Shown: positions 25,318-34,979 of the stretch, one piece after another | How positions within the stretch are numbered: position 1 is the first letter of the stretch | Layout of the letters: each line of letters begins with the position of its first letter | Source of the DNA: Marinagarivorans algicola | GTDB lineage: Bacteria > Pseudomonadota > Gammaproteobacteria > Pseudomonadales > Cellvibrionaceae | Reading direction: 5' to 3' | Length of the DNA stretch: 64,000 nucleotides | Assembly: GCF_001292705.1 (NCBI RefSeq) | Contig: NZ_LGAK01000011.1 | Span: forward strand, 87,204 to 151,203 | Notes under the pieces: generated by a model | Databases searched by the model: none | Told to the model about the DNA's origin: nothing | Seen by the model: the letters and a program-made list of their open reading frames with translations, nothing else | Position numbers and translations under genes: made by a program

Positions 25318-25361
25318 AGGTGCGCCTAGACAACTAACAGGTGCACCTGACCAATTAACAG
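25318..25361 (-). repeat. Tandem operator-like repeat upstream of ssb
   Basis: Two copies of a unit beginning AGGTGCrCCT and ending TAACAG start at 25318 and 25339, a 21-base period (two helical turns). The second contains the perfect palindrome AGGTGCACCT. The location, 85-130 bases before ssb, suggests a regulatory site. Confidence 0.45.
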
Positions 25362-25374
25362 ATACTGAGTGTTA

Positions 25375-26721
25375 TTAAGATTTAAGGTAGGCATCTAGCG
25401 TATGCTGCTCAAAGCTATCGTTAACTTTCAAATATAATAATTGCTGCTGTGCTACCCATGCACACTCTACCACGCCAGGCACACTCGCCATAAGCGCGGG
25501 TGCAGAAACCGGCTGAAGCTGAGGCATGCATAGCGAGGTTAAATAAGCTGGCGCTTTCATAAATAATGCGACTACAAACCACACAGCACAACTAGCCGCA
25601 GCCAAAAAGAACACTTCGTTAACGCCATAATGTTGCACAATATAACCGCCAGCAAAGCCGCCCATAGAGGCCCCTAAAAATTGGCATGTAGAGTAAACCC
25701 CCATGGCTGTTCCTTTACTACCGGCTGGCGCTTGTTTACTCAGCCAAGAGGGCAGCGTAGCTTCTAATAAATTAAATGCTGTAAAAAAGACAAATATTGC
25801 CGCCAACCACTGCCAATTCAAGCCTCCACCAACAGCCAGTCCTAGCAAACTCGCGGTCAGTAACGCAATAGACAATAACATGACACCTTTGACTTTGCGT
25901 TTGCGCTCGGCCATAAACATTAGTGGCACCATAGCGACGAAAGCCAATAGCATCACCGGTAAATAATAGTGCCAATGACTGTCATTGGCTTTGCCTGCCG
26001 CCTCAAGCACCAAGGGTGCAGCCACAAATGTTACCGTTAAGACAAAATGTAATATGAAAATTGCAAAGTTTAAGCGCAATAAATGAATATTTTTAAACGC
26101 TCGACCAAACAACGCAGGCACAGCAATGCCCTCCGCACCGCGCATGCTGTGCTTCGGGGGGTTGGGCACCGCCTTTAACAACACCACAATGCCAATAGCG
26201 GCCAATACAGATGACACCCAAAAAATAGCACTTAAACCACCTGCTGCTGCCAGCATTGGCCCAACAAACATAGCCACCGCAAAAGACAAGCCAATAGAAG
26301 CACCAATCATAGCCATGGCACGTGTGCGATTCTGCTCGCTAGTCAAGTCACCCACTAACGCCAGTACCGCACTTGCAATAGCACCTGCACCCTGCAAAGC
26401 ACGGCCAATCATTAAGCCCCACACGCTGTCAGCATAAGCAGCAACAACGCTACCAATAACAAAGACCACAAGCCCCAAAAAAATAACAGGCTTACGCCCT
26501 AAAATATCTGATAACAACCCCAGCGGTATTTGAAACACCGCCTGCGTTAAACCATAAATGCCCAATGCTGCACCCAATAAAAAAGGTGTATGGCCCACGT
26601 ATTCACGGCCATATAGCATCATGACAGGAAACACCATGAACAGGCCAAGCATACGAAATACATACAATAAAGCCAAAGCCCCTACAACACGGATTTCAGA
26701 AACCGGTTTAGCACTACTCAC
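25375..26721 (-). CDS. YajR-type MFS transporter with C-terminal soluble domain
   Basis: This 448-residue inner-membrane transporter has twelve predicted membrane segments (about 12-390). Motif A is GLLSDILGRKPV after TM2. The tail (about 390-448) has APALMASVPGVVECAWVAQQQLLYLKVND, a ferredoxin-like/HMA-like fold as in E. coli YajR's YAM domain. The start is taken at GTG 26721, which has GGAG six bases upstream; an earlier TTG (26736) is less likely. Substrate unknown. It precedes ssb on the same strand. Confidence 0.87.
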   Translation of the reverse strand: MSSAKPVSEIRVVGALALLYVFRMLGLFMVFPVMMLYGREYVGHTPFLLGAALGIYGLTQAVFQIPLGLLSDILGRKPVIFLGLVVFVIGSVVAAYADSVWGLMIGRALQGAGAIASAVLALVGDLTSEQNRTRAMAMIGASIGLSFAVAMFVGPMLAAAGGLSAIFWVSSVLAAIGIVVLLKAVPNPPKHSMRGAEGIAVPALFGRAFKNIHLLRLNFAIFILHFVLTVTFVAAPLVLEAAGKANDSHWHYYLPVMLLAFVAMVPLMFMAERKRKVKGVMLLSIALLTASLLGLAVGGGLNWQWLAAIFVFFTAFNLLEATLPSWLSKQAPAGSKGTAMGVYSTCQFLGASMGGFAGGYIVQHYGVNEVFFLAAASCAVWFVVALFMKAPAYLTSLCMPQLQPVSAPALMASVPGVVECAWVAQQQLLYLKVNDSFEQHTLDAYLKS

Positions 26722-27127
26722 ACGACACTCCAACAATGATGAAATAGCCCTTAAATGTAAAGCACCTTGGATGCTCGCAATTTTAGACTAAAAGATGCGC
26801 GATTCTAGCAGCCTCAAGCCACAGCCTAAAGTAATGACGTAACAATTTACACAATGAAGTGCATTGCAGAAATGAAGGGATTGACCAGAGACGCATGTAA
26901 TTGCCATGCACTAATTCACCAAAAGCGTACGCATCTATCTCACACTTTACACCTAAATCGAGTATTCATAGGCAATAGCGAGGTGTGAACTCTGGTTACA
27001 TCTTATGCTTTCAGTTACAATGCCGCGCAAAATGCTTGGTATTCATTGCTTCACAAGAAAAGCACATAGCCACACCAGAATGGCCACTCCAAGCGCACTC
27101 GCGAGCGACTGAAACAAGGCAAACATA
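26722..27127. other. Divergent intergenic region before the LuxR-type gene
   Basis: No gene is convincing. A minus-strand frame near 27127-27043 would encode a 28-residue single membrane helix (starting MVTMFALFQSL), but it has no ribosome site or relatives I recognise. No clear operator is seen. Confidence 0.3.
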
Positions 27128-27904
27128 GTGACCATTAACGAAGTTAGCGTCAACGAAAGAGAAAATAATGCACCAAAGGAGCCCCTGACAAAGGCCAACC
27201 TTACGCCACAAATCAAAGTGCCAACAGCCCTTCTAGATAAAGAAAGCTCTGAGGCACACCCTCCAGAAGACCCTGTTGTCGAGCAAGAGGGCATTACTTT
27301 ATTTTCGACGCTTAATAGTCTTCAAACGGGCTTGCTTGCCAATTTAATTAGTGCTCAAACAAAATTACCCTGTGTGACTCAGAGTACTTTTAGTAAGCAT
27401 TTAACCCACGTTAGTCTGATTATTATCGACTGCCAAGGCCGTACCGCAGAAGACCTCCAAGAACTTGTGCGCAACATCCAAAACCACAAAACCGACCTGC
27501 GTGTCGTGTTAATGAATGCCGTACAAAAAAGCGATCACGAAGAGCTCTTAGACTGGCCCTGTATTGTAGGCGTATTCTTTGATGATACCGACCAGGAGCA
27601 GCTTACTCGCGGGCTCAACTGTATGCTTGATGGTGAATACTGGGTACCCCGCCGCCTACTCCATCACTTTTTACAAAAGAACCGCCGCGCACCAAGCTCG
27701 CGCAAGCTCGAAATTAAACTCACCAAGCGCGAGCGCCAAATCTTAAAACTGATTAAAAATGGCGCCACCAACTCCGACATTGCCAAAGTACTTGATGTTA
27801 GCGAGCACACCGTTAAAAGCCACCTCTATAACGTGTACAAAAAAATTGGTGTGCGCAACCGTCTAGAAGCCAACAATTGGGTACGTGATATGGATAATAT
27901 CTAA
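27128..27904 (+). CDS. CsgD/VpsT-like LuxR-family regulator
   Basis: The 258-residue product has an unusual charged N-terminal extension (about 1-60). A degenerate receiver-like domain follows (LFSTLNSLQTGLLANLI ... VSLIIIDCQGRTAEDLQELV), and then a C-terminal LuxR helix-turn-helix: LTKRERQILKLIKNGATNSDIAKVLDVSEHTVKSHLYNVYKKIGVRNR (about 199-246). The receiver-like region keeps IIIDCQG but not the usual acidic pocket, as in CsgD and VpsT, which govern biofilm matrix genes. GTG start. It stands alone with its own terminator. Target genes are not apparent nearby. Confidence 0.85.
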   Translation: MTINEVSVNERENNAPKEPLTKANLTPQIKVPTALLDKESSEAHPPEDPVVEQEGITLFSTLNSLQTGLLANLISAQTKLPCVTQSTFSKHLTHVSLIIIDCQGRTAEDLQELVRNIQNHKTDLRVVLMNAVQKSDHEELLDWPCIVGVFFDDTDQEQLTRGLNCMLDGEYWVPRRLLHHFLQKNRRAPSSRKLEIKLTKRERQILKLIKNGATNSDIAKVLDVSEHTVKSHLYNVYKKIGVRNRLEANNWVRDMDNI

Positions 27905-27939
27905 CCAGCCACTGCTCAACCAAAGCTTTAACAGACTTC

Positions 27940-27969
27940 AAAGGCCCCTTGATCAGCCAAGGTGCCTTT
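27940..27969 (+). terminator. Terminator after the CsgD-like gene
   Basis: AAAGGCCCCTTG (27940-27951) pairs with CAAGGTGCCTTT (27958-27969) with one mismatch, followed by further T residues. Confidence 0.85.
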
Positions 27970-28000
27970 TTTGAAGCGTGCACTCATACATTAGCCAATA

Positions 28001-30067
28001 TTAGATATTCACGGCCGCGATTCTATGCTTTAAATCGCGCTGCATGTAAAACATAATCGAGCGATAAGCGATTAATAAAACAGCACTAGAGCCGATCATC
28101 CAACCCAGTGCCACTTCAGGGCGGCTTAATAACAGGCCGATATGCCATAAATTTGAAGCCAACCAATACGATAGCAACAAGCTCCACACCACAGAAAAAC
28201 CCAACCAAACATGGCCAGCCTCTTTTTGCATAACACCAATAGTGGCTACGCATGGTGCATACAATAAAATAAACACCAAATAACAAAACGCCCCCCAAGC
28301 CGAAGGAAACACACTCAGCATAGCCGTATAACTCGCCGGCGTATCATGCTCCGAGCCCTGCCCAACAGCACCAAGCCCTAAAGGGTCTAGCAGAGCACCA
28401 CTTAAACCGGCTAAGTTAGCCGCAATACTGAATAGCCCTGCCTTGATATCTGCACCCACATCTGGCGCCGGTACGATACCACTCGTCACTTGATCCGTAC
28501 CCACAGGGGCATAGAGTGTATCGAGTGTGCCAACAACAACTTCTTTTGCAAATAAACCGGTGAATAACCCAACGGTTGCCGGCCAGTTATTGTCACCGAC
28601 TCCCAGAGGAATAAACAATGGCGTCATCACTTTACCGGTTGCCGATAACATAGAGCTTTCACTGTCCTGGTTGCCCCAGCTACCATCGGTTCCCCATGAA
28701 GCAAACACATTCAGTACCAACACCACCATCAAAATACGCTTACCAGCACGCCAAATAAAAGCGTGTAAACGGTGCCATGTTTGCGTCAACACATTGCGCA
28801 ATAATGGGCGATGATACGCAGGCATTTCGGTGATAGTCGCAGCAGCCATATCCTTAAATAGCTTGCGCCGCAATAACCACGCCGAGCCAATAGCCACTAA
28901 AATACCCAGTAAATACAACGCAAAAATAGCATTTTGCGCCTGCGCAGGAAAAAACGCCGTACCCACAAAAACATAAACAGACAGTCGCGCCCCGCAGGAC
29001 ATAAAAGGCGCAATAAAAATAGTCGTTAAGCGTGCACTTTCTTGCCCCAAAGCACGCGCCGCCATTACGGCCGGCACATTGCAGCCAAACCCAATAATCA
29101 ATGGAATAAATGCTTGGCCTGGCAAACCTATTTTTGCCATCATCCGATCAATCACAAAAGCGGCACGCGATAAATAGCCCGAATCCTCTAGTGCTGACAT
29201 GCACAAATACAGGCATCCAATCACCGGGATAAACGTGCCTACCAGCTGAATACCACCGCCGAGCCCATCAGCCAAGACCGCCTGTAAGCCGGCCGGTAAG
29301 CCTATACTCACCGCCAACCAACGCGTACCTTCCACAAAAATACTACCAAGTACTATGTCAAAAAAATCAATAAAAACAGCCCCTAAATTAACCGCCAAAG
29401 TAAAGAGCATATACATGACTAGCAAAAAAAATGGTAATGCATAAAACGGGTGCAGCAACCAGCGATCGATTTTTTGTGTGCGGCTAATCTGGCCTGTAGG
29501 CCGATAAACACGCTTGGCAAGCTCAGTGGCATCGAACGACTCACTCACTAAAGGATAAGCCTCGAGCAATGCTTGAATTTTTACTTTAAGCGCTGCAACC
29601 CCTTCACCAGTTGAACTCACTACTCCCACAACCGGTAAGCCTGTGCCTTGCGCTAAAGCAGCAGTATCAACATCGATACCCTCCGCTTTGGCGCTATCAA
29701 GCATATTCACAACTAATAAAATAGGCTTACCTGTGGCAATAATATCGGGCAGTAAACTCAGCTGTCGACCCAAGCGCGTTGCATCTAATACCACCAAAAC
29801 CAATGCCGGATTATGCTCACGCAAATACCGGTGAGCGACGCGGGCCTCTACACCCTGAATGTCATCATGTAAGCTATAAACGCCCGGCAAATCAACCGCC
29901 GTTACCTTTTGCCCGCCGGGCAGATTGAATCGACCATCTTTGCGCTCAACAGTCACCCCTGGCCAGTTTCCTGTTCGCTGATGAGTACCTGTTAACCGAT
30001 TAAATAAAGTGGTTTTTCCACAGTTAGGGCTACCGATAATAGCTATTTGTGCTGTTATATCACCCAT
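28001..30067 (-). CDS. feoB: Ferrous iron transporter FeoB
   Basis: This 688-residue inner-membrane Fe(II) transporter has an N-terminal G protein: G1 GSPNCGKTT (12-20), G3 DLPGVYSL, and G4 NMLD. About ten membrane segments follow, with the two Gate-type repeats (LVGTFIPVIGCLYLCMSALEDSGYLSRAAF and FIAPFMSCGARLSVY). The start is ATG 30067, four bases before the feoA stop in the same strand order; a TTG nine bases earlier overlaps feoA more. It is shorter than E. coli FeoB (773). No feoC gene follows. Confidence 0.96.
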   Translation of the reverse strand: MGDITAQIAIIGSPNCGKTTLFNRLTGTHQRTGNWPGVTVERKDGRFNLPGGQKVTAVDLPGVYSLHDDIQGVEARVAHRYLREHNPALVLVVLDATRLGRQLSLLPDIIATGKPILLVVNMLDSAKAEGIDVDTAALAQGTGLPVVGVVSSTGEGVAALKVKIQALLEAYPLVSESFDATELAKRVYRPTGQISRTQKIDRWLLHPFYALPFFLLVMYMLFTLAVNLGAVFIDFFDIVLGSIFVEGTRWLAVSIGLPAGLQAVLADGLGGGIQLVGTFIPVIGCLYLCMSALEDSGYLSRAAFVIDRMMAKIGLPGQAFIPLIIGFGCNVPAVMAARALGQESARLTTIFIAPFMSCGARLSVYVFVGTAFFPAQAQNAIFALYLLGILVAIGSAWLLRRKLFKDMAAATITEMPAYHRPLLRNVLTQTWHRLHAFIWRAGKRILMVVLVLNVFASWGTDGSWGNQDSESSMLSATGKVMTPLFIPLGVGDNNWPATVGLFTGLFAKEVVVGTLDTLYAPVGTDQVTSGIVPAPDVGADIKAGLFSIAANLAGLSGALLDPLGLGAVGQGSEHDTPASYTAMLSVFPSAWGAFCYLVFILLYAPCVATIGVMQKEAGHVWLGFSVVWSLLLSYWLASNLWHIGLLLSRPEVALGWMIGSSAVLLIAYRSIMFYMQRDLKHRIAAVNI

Positions 30068-30068
30068 A

Positions 30069-30299
30069 CTAAGCAACCTTAATACAAATTAATGCCGCAT
30101 CACTCGAGCGAATAGCATACAAAGCACCTTCACACTTTATTTGCATGGGGCCGGTGCCGCGTGATTGACGCAGCACCTCAATGACAGCCCCGGGGGTCAA
30201 GCCCAGCGTTTTACACTGCCGTACAAGTAGCTCATTCGCCGCTTCCAGTTGACAGACGGTGCCTTGCTCTCCTGTTAGTAATTCGTTTAAACGCTTCAT
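30069..30299 (-). CDS. feoA: Ferrous iron transport accessory protein FeoA
   Basis: This small SH3-like cytosolic protein of 76 residues starts at ATG 30299, with GGAG six bases upstream (an upstream frame to 30371 would run into the Fur region). LNELLTGEQGTVCQLEAANELLVRQCKTLGLTPGAVIEVLRQ is the family signature. It assists FeoB and is first in the feoAB operon. Confidence 0.93.
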   Translation of the reverse strand: MKRLNELLTGEQGTVCQLEAANELLVRQCKTLGLTPGAVIEVLRQSRGTGPMQIKCEGALYAIRSSDAALICIKVA

Positions 30300-30365
30300 G
30301 CTCCACTCCGATCTATTGTGCTGATTGATACAGTGAGTGTGATCGTTTGCTGACAAAAACTCAAT

Positions 30366-30393
30366 TGACAATCATTCGTATTATCAATTATCA
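30366..30393 (-). promoter_or_regulatory. Fur box of feoAB
   Basis: The minus strand reads GATAATTGATAATACGAATG, then ATTGTC, a near-palindrome of the GATAAT hexamers recognised by Fur (TGATAAT...ATTGTCA). It lies 67 to 95 bases before the feoA start. Confidence 0.8.
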
Positions 30394-30406
30394 TATTTGT
30401 GCCCAA

Positions 30407-30437
30407 AAAAAACCCCTGCTGAATCAGTAGGGGTTTT
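30407..30437 (-). terminator. Terminator of the dienelactone hydrolase gene
   Basis: AAACCCCTGCTGA pairs with TCAGTAGGGGTTT with one mismatch, followed on the minus strand by a long T run (complement of 30405-30412). Confidence 0.85.
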
Positions 30438-30459
30438 AGAATTTGCCGCTAAGAGAGTC

Positions 30460-31203
30460 TTAGCTGATCAGTGTTCGCTGAAAAAACTGCTGGGCTTTCG
30501 CATACATTTCTAGCGCCAATGCAGAGTCATAACGCTCGCCCTCATCACGCATAAAGGCATGCTGCGCATTGACCTCCTGCCAGTGGTAGTTCAACCCCAC
30601 CGCCTGAAAATGCTGGTATAATTTCTGGCGTCCGTCCAAAGGCACATGTGGGTCTTGCTTGCCAAACACCAAGTACACCTCACCATCTATATCTCCCGCA
30701 CGAGTCAAGCTATCATTGGCCTCAGCACAAGGTAATGTATCGCTGTGAATATCGGTAGGGTATAAGCAAAAAGCACTTTTTATTGCGGGGTTTAATGCCG
30801 CTCTAAACGCCAAATGGCCACCAATACACACGCCCATCGCACCAACAGCACCGGTGCAGTAAGGCTGCTGACTCACAAAATCAATAATTGCCTGAGTATC
30901 ATAGTCATGATCCTCTAACGGCTTGGCCCATTTATCTTTATTTCCTTTATCTTTACCTGCGTCGTCATAGCCTAAAACAGTCCCCATAGGATTCAGCTCA
31001 TGAAACACCTCCGGCACAACCACGACAAAACCCAAGCCTGCCAATATATTAGCCGAGCGTGCAATCGGTGCTGTAATCTGAAAAATTTCAGAGTAAAAAA
31101 TAATACAAGGAAAGGTCCCGTCAACTAAAGGTCTAAAGACTTGCGCCTGCATTGGGCCGCTTGGTGTGGCCATTTGTACAAATTCATTGGTAGTAATCAT
31201 CAT
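30460..31203 (-). CDS. Dienelactone hydrolase family protein
   Basis: The 247-residue alpha/beta hydrolase has a Cys nucleophile: AMGVCIGGH, Cys126. Its Asp (FGKQDPHVP) and His (NAQHAFMRDEG) complete the triad of the carboxymethylenebutenolidase family. The cytoplasmic enzyme acts on cyclic esters or related thio/oxo-esters; the true substrate here is not known. It sits alone between feoA and recO, with its own terminator. Confidence 0.88.
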   Translation of the reverse strand: MMITTNEFVQMATPSGPMQAQVFRPLVDGTFPCIIFYSEIFQITAPIARSANILAGLGFVVVVPEVFHELNPMGTVLGYDDAGKDKGNKDKWAKPLEDHDYDTQAIIDFVSQQPYCTGAVGAMGVCIGGHLAFRAALNPAIKSAFCLYPTDIHSDTLPCAEANDSLTRAGDIDGEVYLVFGKQDPHVPLDGRQKLYQHFQAVGLNYHWQEVNAQHAFMRDEGERYDSALALEMYAKAQQFFQRTLIS

Positions 31204-31265
31204 AACCTCTTAAAAAAACCCGGGCAAAACAGTATTCATGAACACAGCGCCGGTAAAAATAATGC

Positions 31266-31988
31266 TCATAACAATGATGACGCAAATAGCTCACGACTTT
31301 TCAGCGCTCGCCCACCTAAGCGCGAAGCAAGTAAATACCGCATAATATTCTTTGCAGCGACCTGTACACTCGCACAGTGATATTGATTAGACGCTAACGC
31401 TAATATACTGTCGCCCTCATAAGTATTTGCCGGAGGCCGATTATCGAGACACCATTGAGATAAAGGTTGAGTGTTAATTAACTCAAAACCGGCACTGGGA
31501 TTAAGCCGGTACCAATAATGCGGCTCAATAGCACAACCTGTTATATCGCAGTGCCAATCAATCGCAAAGCCGGCCTCATCCAGCAATAACCGTTCAAAAC
31601 ATCGCAATAGCGGTTCTGGAGATACAGCGCTAGGCAGGTGCAATAAAGCATATTGATAAGCCTCATAAAGACTCGTAGAGCCATCACCTTTATTTAATAA
31701 GCGGATCAATAACTCATTTAAATAAAAGCCACAAAACAGGGGCTGCCCCTGAAGCACGGGCATAGTCACCGCTGCAAGTTCGTGATGGGTCAGCGTCTTA
31801 AGTTCTTTATTGCCCAGCCAAGAAATAACAACGGGTCTAAATAGCGCAAAAGGCGATTGTTTTTTAGTAGGAGCACGAGCCATAGCCGACAATAAGCCAT
31901 AATCACGTGTCATAAAATCGACAATAAGCCGGCTATCACTCACTTTACGCGAATGCAATAAATAAGCAGGCTGAAGGTCAATACGCAT
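31266..31988 (-). CDS. recO: DNA repair protein RecO
   Basis: The 240-residue product loads RecA on SSB-coated DNA in the RecFOR pathway. An N-terminal OB fold (QPAYLLHSRKVSDSRLIVDFMTRDYGLLSAMARAPTKKQS) and a helical C-terminal domain (LRCFERLLLDEAGFAIDW) follow the family pattern. Unlike many RecO proteins, it lacks an obvious four-Cys zinc knuckle. It is last of the lepB-DUF4845-rnc-era-recO series, 27 bases after era. Confidence 0.93.
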   Translation of the reverse strand: MRIDLQPAYLLHSRKVSDSRLIVDFMTRDYGLLSAMARAPTKKQSPFALFRPVVISWLGNKELKTLTHHELAAVTMPVLQGQPLFCGFYLNELLIRLLNKGDGSTSLYEAYQYALLHLPSAVSPEPLLRCFERLLLDEAGFAIDWHCDITGCAIEPHYWYRLNPSAGFELINTQPLSQWCLDNRPPANTYEGDSILALASNQYHCASVQVAAKNIMRYLLASRLGGRALKSRELFASSLL

Positions 31989-32015
31989 AATCCAATAGGC
32001 TTTTGCTTTATATCA

Positions 32016-32924
32016 TTAATCTAAGCCAATGCTGCGCAAAGCACGCGCACTATCAGACCAACCGGTCATCACTTTCACCCATAACTTAAGCATCACCTTA
32101 ACATCAAGCATGCCTTCTAAGTCTTTACGGGCATCGATACCGATTTTTTTAATTCGATCACCTTTATCACCGATAATAATCCGTTTTTGCCCTTCGCGCT
32201 CGGTCAAAATAGCCGCACTAATATGCACAATATCGCCTTCATCGGCATAGTCCTCTATTTCTACAGCTACCTGATAAGGCAGTTCGGCACCGAGCTGACG
32301 AATAATTTTTTCACGCACAATTTCAGCGGCCATAAAGCGCATACTTTTATCGGTGACTTGATCTTCAGGAAAGATATGCTCACACGGTGGCAAACGCTTG
32401 ACAATTTCGTGCTCAAGTACGTCCAAGTTTTGCTCTTTTAAAGCCGAGACAGGAATAATTTCAGCCGCATTTAAACGCTCAGCAATAGCTGCAAATGTCG
32501 GCATTAATGCCGATTTATCATCGACCTTATCGACTTTATTCACCGCGACAATAACGGGGCAATTAGCCTGCGCTAAACGCTCTAAAACAATAGTATCTTC
32601 CTCAGTCCAGAGATCGCGTTCCACAACAAAAATGACAGCATCAACATCCAGTGTTGCAGAAGATGCCACCCGGTTCATGTAACGGTTAATGGCACGGTCT
32701 TGACTATTATGCATGCCTGGAGTGTCCACAAAAATCATCTGCACATCATCTTGAGTGCGAATACCCAAAACATTGGTGCGCGTCGTTTGCGGTTTGCGAG
32801 AGGTGATACTTATTTTTTGCTTAACAAGATGATTGAGCAATGTAGACTTGCCCACGTTTGGGCGCCCAACAATAGCGATGAATCCACATTGCGTAGTGGG
32901 TAGTGGCGGCTCTATATCAGACAT
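32016..32924 (-). CDS. era: GTPase Era, 16S rRNA maturation
   Basis: The 302-residue Era has a G domain with [15 protein letters not shown], and NKVD. The C-terminal KH domain contains [32 protein letters not shown] and binds the 3' end of 16S rRNA. The start at ATG 32924 (MSDIEPPLP) lies five bases after the rnc stop; a TTG at 32936 would overlap rnc. Confidence 0.97.
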   Translation of the reverse strand: MSDIEPPLPTTQCGFIAIVGRPNVGKSTLLNHLVKQKISITSRKPQTTRTNVLGIRTQDDVQMIFVDTPGMHNSQDRAINRYMNRVASSATLDVDAVIFVVERDLWTEEDTIVLERLAQANCPVIVAVNKVDKVDDKSALMPTFAAIAERLNAAEIIPVSALKEQNLDVLEHEIVKRLPPCEHIFPEDQVTDKSMRFMAAEIVREKIIRQLGAELPYQVAVEIEDYADEGDIVHISAAILTEREGQKRIIIGDKGDRIKKIGIDARKDLEGMLDVKVMLKLWVKVMTGWSDSARALRSIGLD

Positions 32925-32928
32925 ACAA

Positions 32929-33636
32929 TTACCCAATTTTTAATTTTTGTAACATGGCTTCAGCGGCAATTTTCTCGGCCGTTTTACGGTTGCTTGCAGC
33001 GCCTTGTGTAACCTCATGAGTCACCGGTACACGGCAACTAACGGTATATATTTGATCATGCAGATCACCCTCTACCTTAACAATATCATAGCTTGGCAAG
33101 TCTTTTTTACGGCCTTGTAGCCACTCTTGTAAAATAGATTTCGCATCTTTTGCACTGGTGGTTTCTAATTGAATATTTTTTAGTCGGCTTGTAAACCATC
33201 GAAGAATAAGCGCTTTAACTGCCTCCATATTCATAGCGGTATCAAAATAAACCGCACCAATAATTGCCTCAACAGCATCAGCCAAAATAGAGGCCCTGCG
33301 AAAGCCACCGCTTTTAAGCTCACCCTCACCTAAATTGAGAGTGTCGCCAATATTAAACTCACGGGCGATTTCGGCTAAAGTCTCACCTTTTACCATTAAA
33401 GCGCGCAAGCGGCTTAGCTGACCTTCACGTGCATTGGGAAACTGTTCAAACAAAGCTTCTGCGATAGTGAAATTAAGAATGGAATCACCTAAGAACTCTA
33501 AGCGCTCATTATGCTTTGCGCAAAAGCTGCGGTGTGTTAACGCTGTATTTAACAGCTCGACATTAACAAACTCGTAGCCAAGCTGTCTTTGTAGTCGTTC
33601 TAAATTAATATTTTTCACTCGGGGTACAACATTCAT
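32929..33636 (-). CDS. rnc: Ribonuclease III
   Basis: The 235-residue double-strand RNA endonuclease has the signature [20 protein letters not shown] and a C-terminal dsRNA-binding domain (about 155-228, [20 protein letters not shown] ... [13 protein letters not shown]). It processes rRNA and mRNAs. The called start overlaps the end of the DUF4845 gene by 32 bases; a GTG at 33618 would reduce the overlap. Neither has a clear ribosome site, so translation may be coupled. Confidence 0.96.
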   Translation of the reverse strand: MNVVPRVKNINLERLQRQLGYEFVNVELLNTALTHRSFCAKHNERLEFLGDSILNFTIAEALFEQFPNAREGQLSRLRALMVKGETLAEIAREFNIGDTLNLGEGELKSGGFRRASILADAVEAIIGAVYFDTAMNMEAVKALILRWFTSRLKNIQLETTSAKDAKSILQEWLQGRKKDLPSYDIVKVEGDLHDQIYTVSCRVPVTHEVTQGAASNRKTAEKIAAEAMLQKLKIG

Positions 33637-34051
33637 CGGGTTTAGAGGAATCTAAGTGGTTTTTAAATACCAACACAATGTCGGCATTACCACCAAAATT
33701 AGTGCGCACTTCATAATCAACTTTAATAATGGTGCGCTCTTTAAAGCGATCGACCTCAAGGGCTTTAGTAATAACATCACTACGCACACCATTCAGCGTA
33801 TAAAAACTGCTCAACTCAGAAGATATTTCACTTTTACGAACATTTTTTAAATCATCAACATGACGTTCCGCAACTTCTTTTAATGCATTTTTGACTAAAT
33901 AATTATCATAATAAGGAGGGGCAACAACATAGGCGACCTTTACCGCCAATGTAGCCAATAATAAGCCCAAAATCACACCACCCGCGGTAAAACCTGCTTG
34001 CTTTTTGGCCTTAATTACAGTCGTCATGTTTTTTATTTTACGCATAATCAC
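33605..34051 (-). CDS. DUF4845 single-pass membrane protein
   Basis: The 148-residue product has one N-terminal membrane helix (KQAGFTAGGVILGLLLATLAVKVAYVV, about 18-44) and a periplasmic domain containing PPYYDNYLVKNALKEVAERH and VDYEVRTNFGGNADIVLVF. This is DUF4845, regularly found between lepB and rnc in gammaproteobacteria; function unknown. The first Met residues are ambiguous (MIMRKIKNM). Confidence 0.9.
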   Translation of the reverse strand: MIMRKIKNMTTVIKAKKQAGFTAGGVILGLLLATLAVKVAYVVAPPYYDNYLVKNALKEVAERHVDDLKNVRKSEISSELSSFYTLNGVRSDVITKALEVDRFKERTIIKVDYEVRTNFGGNADIVLVFKNHLDSSKPDECCTPSEKY

Positions 34052-34087
34052 ACACCGTTAATGGGTTATTTTATGATTGATTAATGA

Positions 34088-34885
34088 TTATTCTATAGCC
34101 CCTGAGCGACTAAAACTGGGCAAACTTGCCAGCTCGGGCCAATGCATCCACACAGCGAACGCTTTACCGACTAAGTTTGCCTCGGGCACCATGCCCCACA
34201 CCCGGCTGTCTGTACTATTATCGCGATTATCACCCATCATAAAGTAATGCCCAGCAGGCACTGTCCAGCTACCGCTCGCACTTACACGGGTCGGTAATGT
34301 GCATTTTTGTATCAGATGTGTGGCTTCACCAAGGGTTTCTTTAACCACTTGATAAGTATCGCCGTGATAACTGCACAACTGCTCGGTCTCACTACCGGGC
34401 ACCTTAGCAAGCTCCTCCGCAGTCAACTCAGTATAGATTTGTTTTTCACCATTAATCACTAATTCGTGGTTAATGATTTGTATTTTATCACCTGGCAAGC
34501 CCACCAAGCGCTTAATAAAATAACGCTCTTCATTCGGCGGGAAAAACACCACCGCATCACCGCGCTCAGGCTCACTGACATTAAAGAGCTTGGTGCGAAA
34601 AACGGGCATACGTACCCCATAAGCAAACTTATTCACCGCAATATAGTCACCTACTTGCAGCGTTGGAATCATCGAGCCAGAAGGAATTTGGAACGGCTCC
34701 ACCAAAAAAGAGCGTAAAAAGAACACCAAAAACAACACGGGGAAAAACGATTTAGAGTACTCGACAATCGCAGGCTCGGCCGATTCTTCACGGCGCTTAC
34801 GTGAAAAAACAACAATATCGAGCAGCCAAACAACGCCTGTCAACGCAACTGCAATCATCAATATTAAGGGCAGATCAATATCCAT
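34088..34885 (-). CDS. lepB: Signal peptidase I
   Basis: The 265-residue membrane protease cleaves Sec and Tat signal peptides. Two N-terminal membrane helices (5-25 and about 45-63) precede the catalytic Ser71 in PSGSMIPTLQVGDYI and the general base Lys125 in RYFIKRLVGLPGD. The conserved GDNRDNSTDSRVWG box is near the C-terminus. It follows lepA, as in most relatives. Confidence 0.97.
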   Translation of the reverse strand: MDIDLPLILMIAVALTGVVWLLDIVVFSRKRREESAEPAIVEYSKSFFPVLFLVFFLRSFLVEPFQIPSGSMIPTLQVGDYIAVNKFAYGVRMPVFRTKLFNVSEPERGDAVVFFPPNEERYFIKRLVGLPGDKIQIINHELVINGEKQIYTELTAEELAKVPGSETEQLCSYHGDTYQVVKETLGEATHLIQKCTLPTRVSASGSWTVPAGHYFMMGDNRDNSTDSRVWGMVPEANLVGKAFAVWMHWPELASLPSFSRSGAIE

Positions 34886-34979
34886 TAATTATTCCTTCAC
34901 TTTATTATTCACGTTTGATGGAGCACGTAGTGATTAGTGGTTTATAGGGTTAGTCAGCGTGTAAAATTAGAGATAATGT

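Noticed and set aside
27043..27294. 83-codon minus-strand frame with a hydrophobic end
   Set aside because: Most of it is opposite the CsgD-like gene; only a 28-residue hydrophobic tail is free and it lacks any support.
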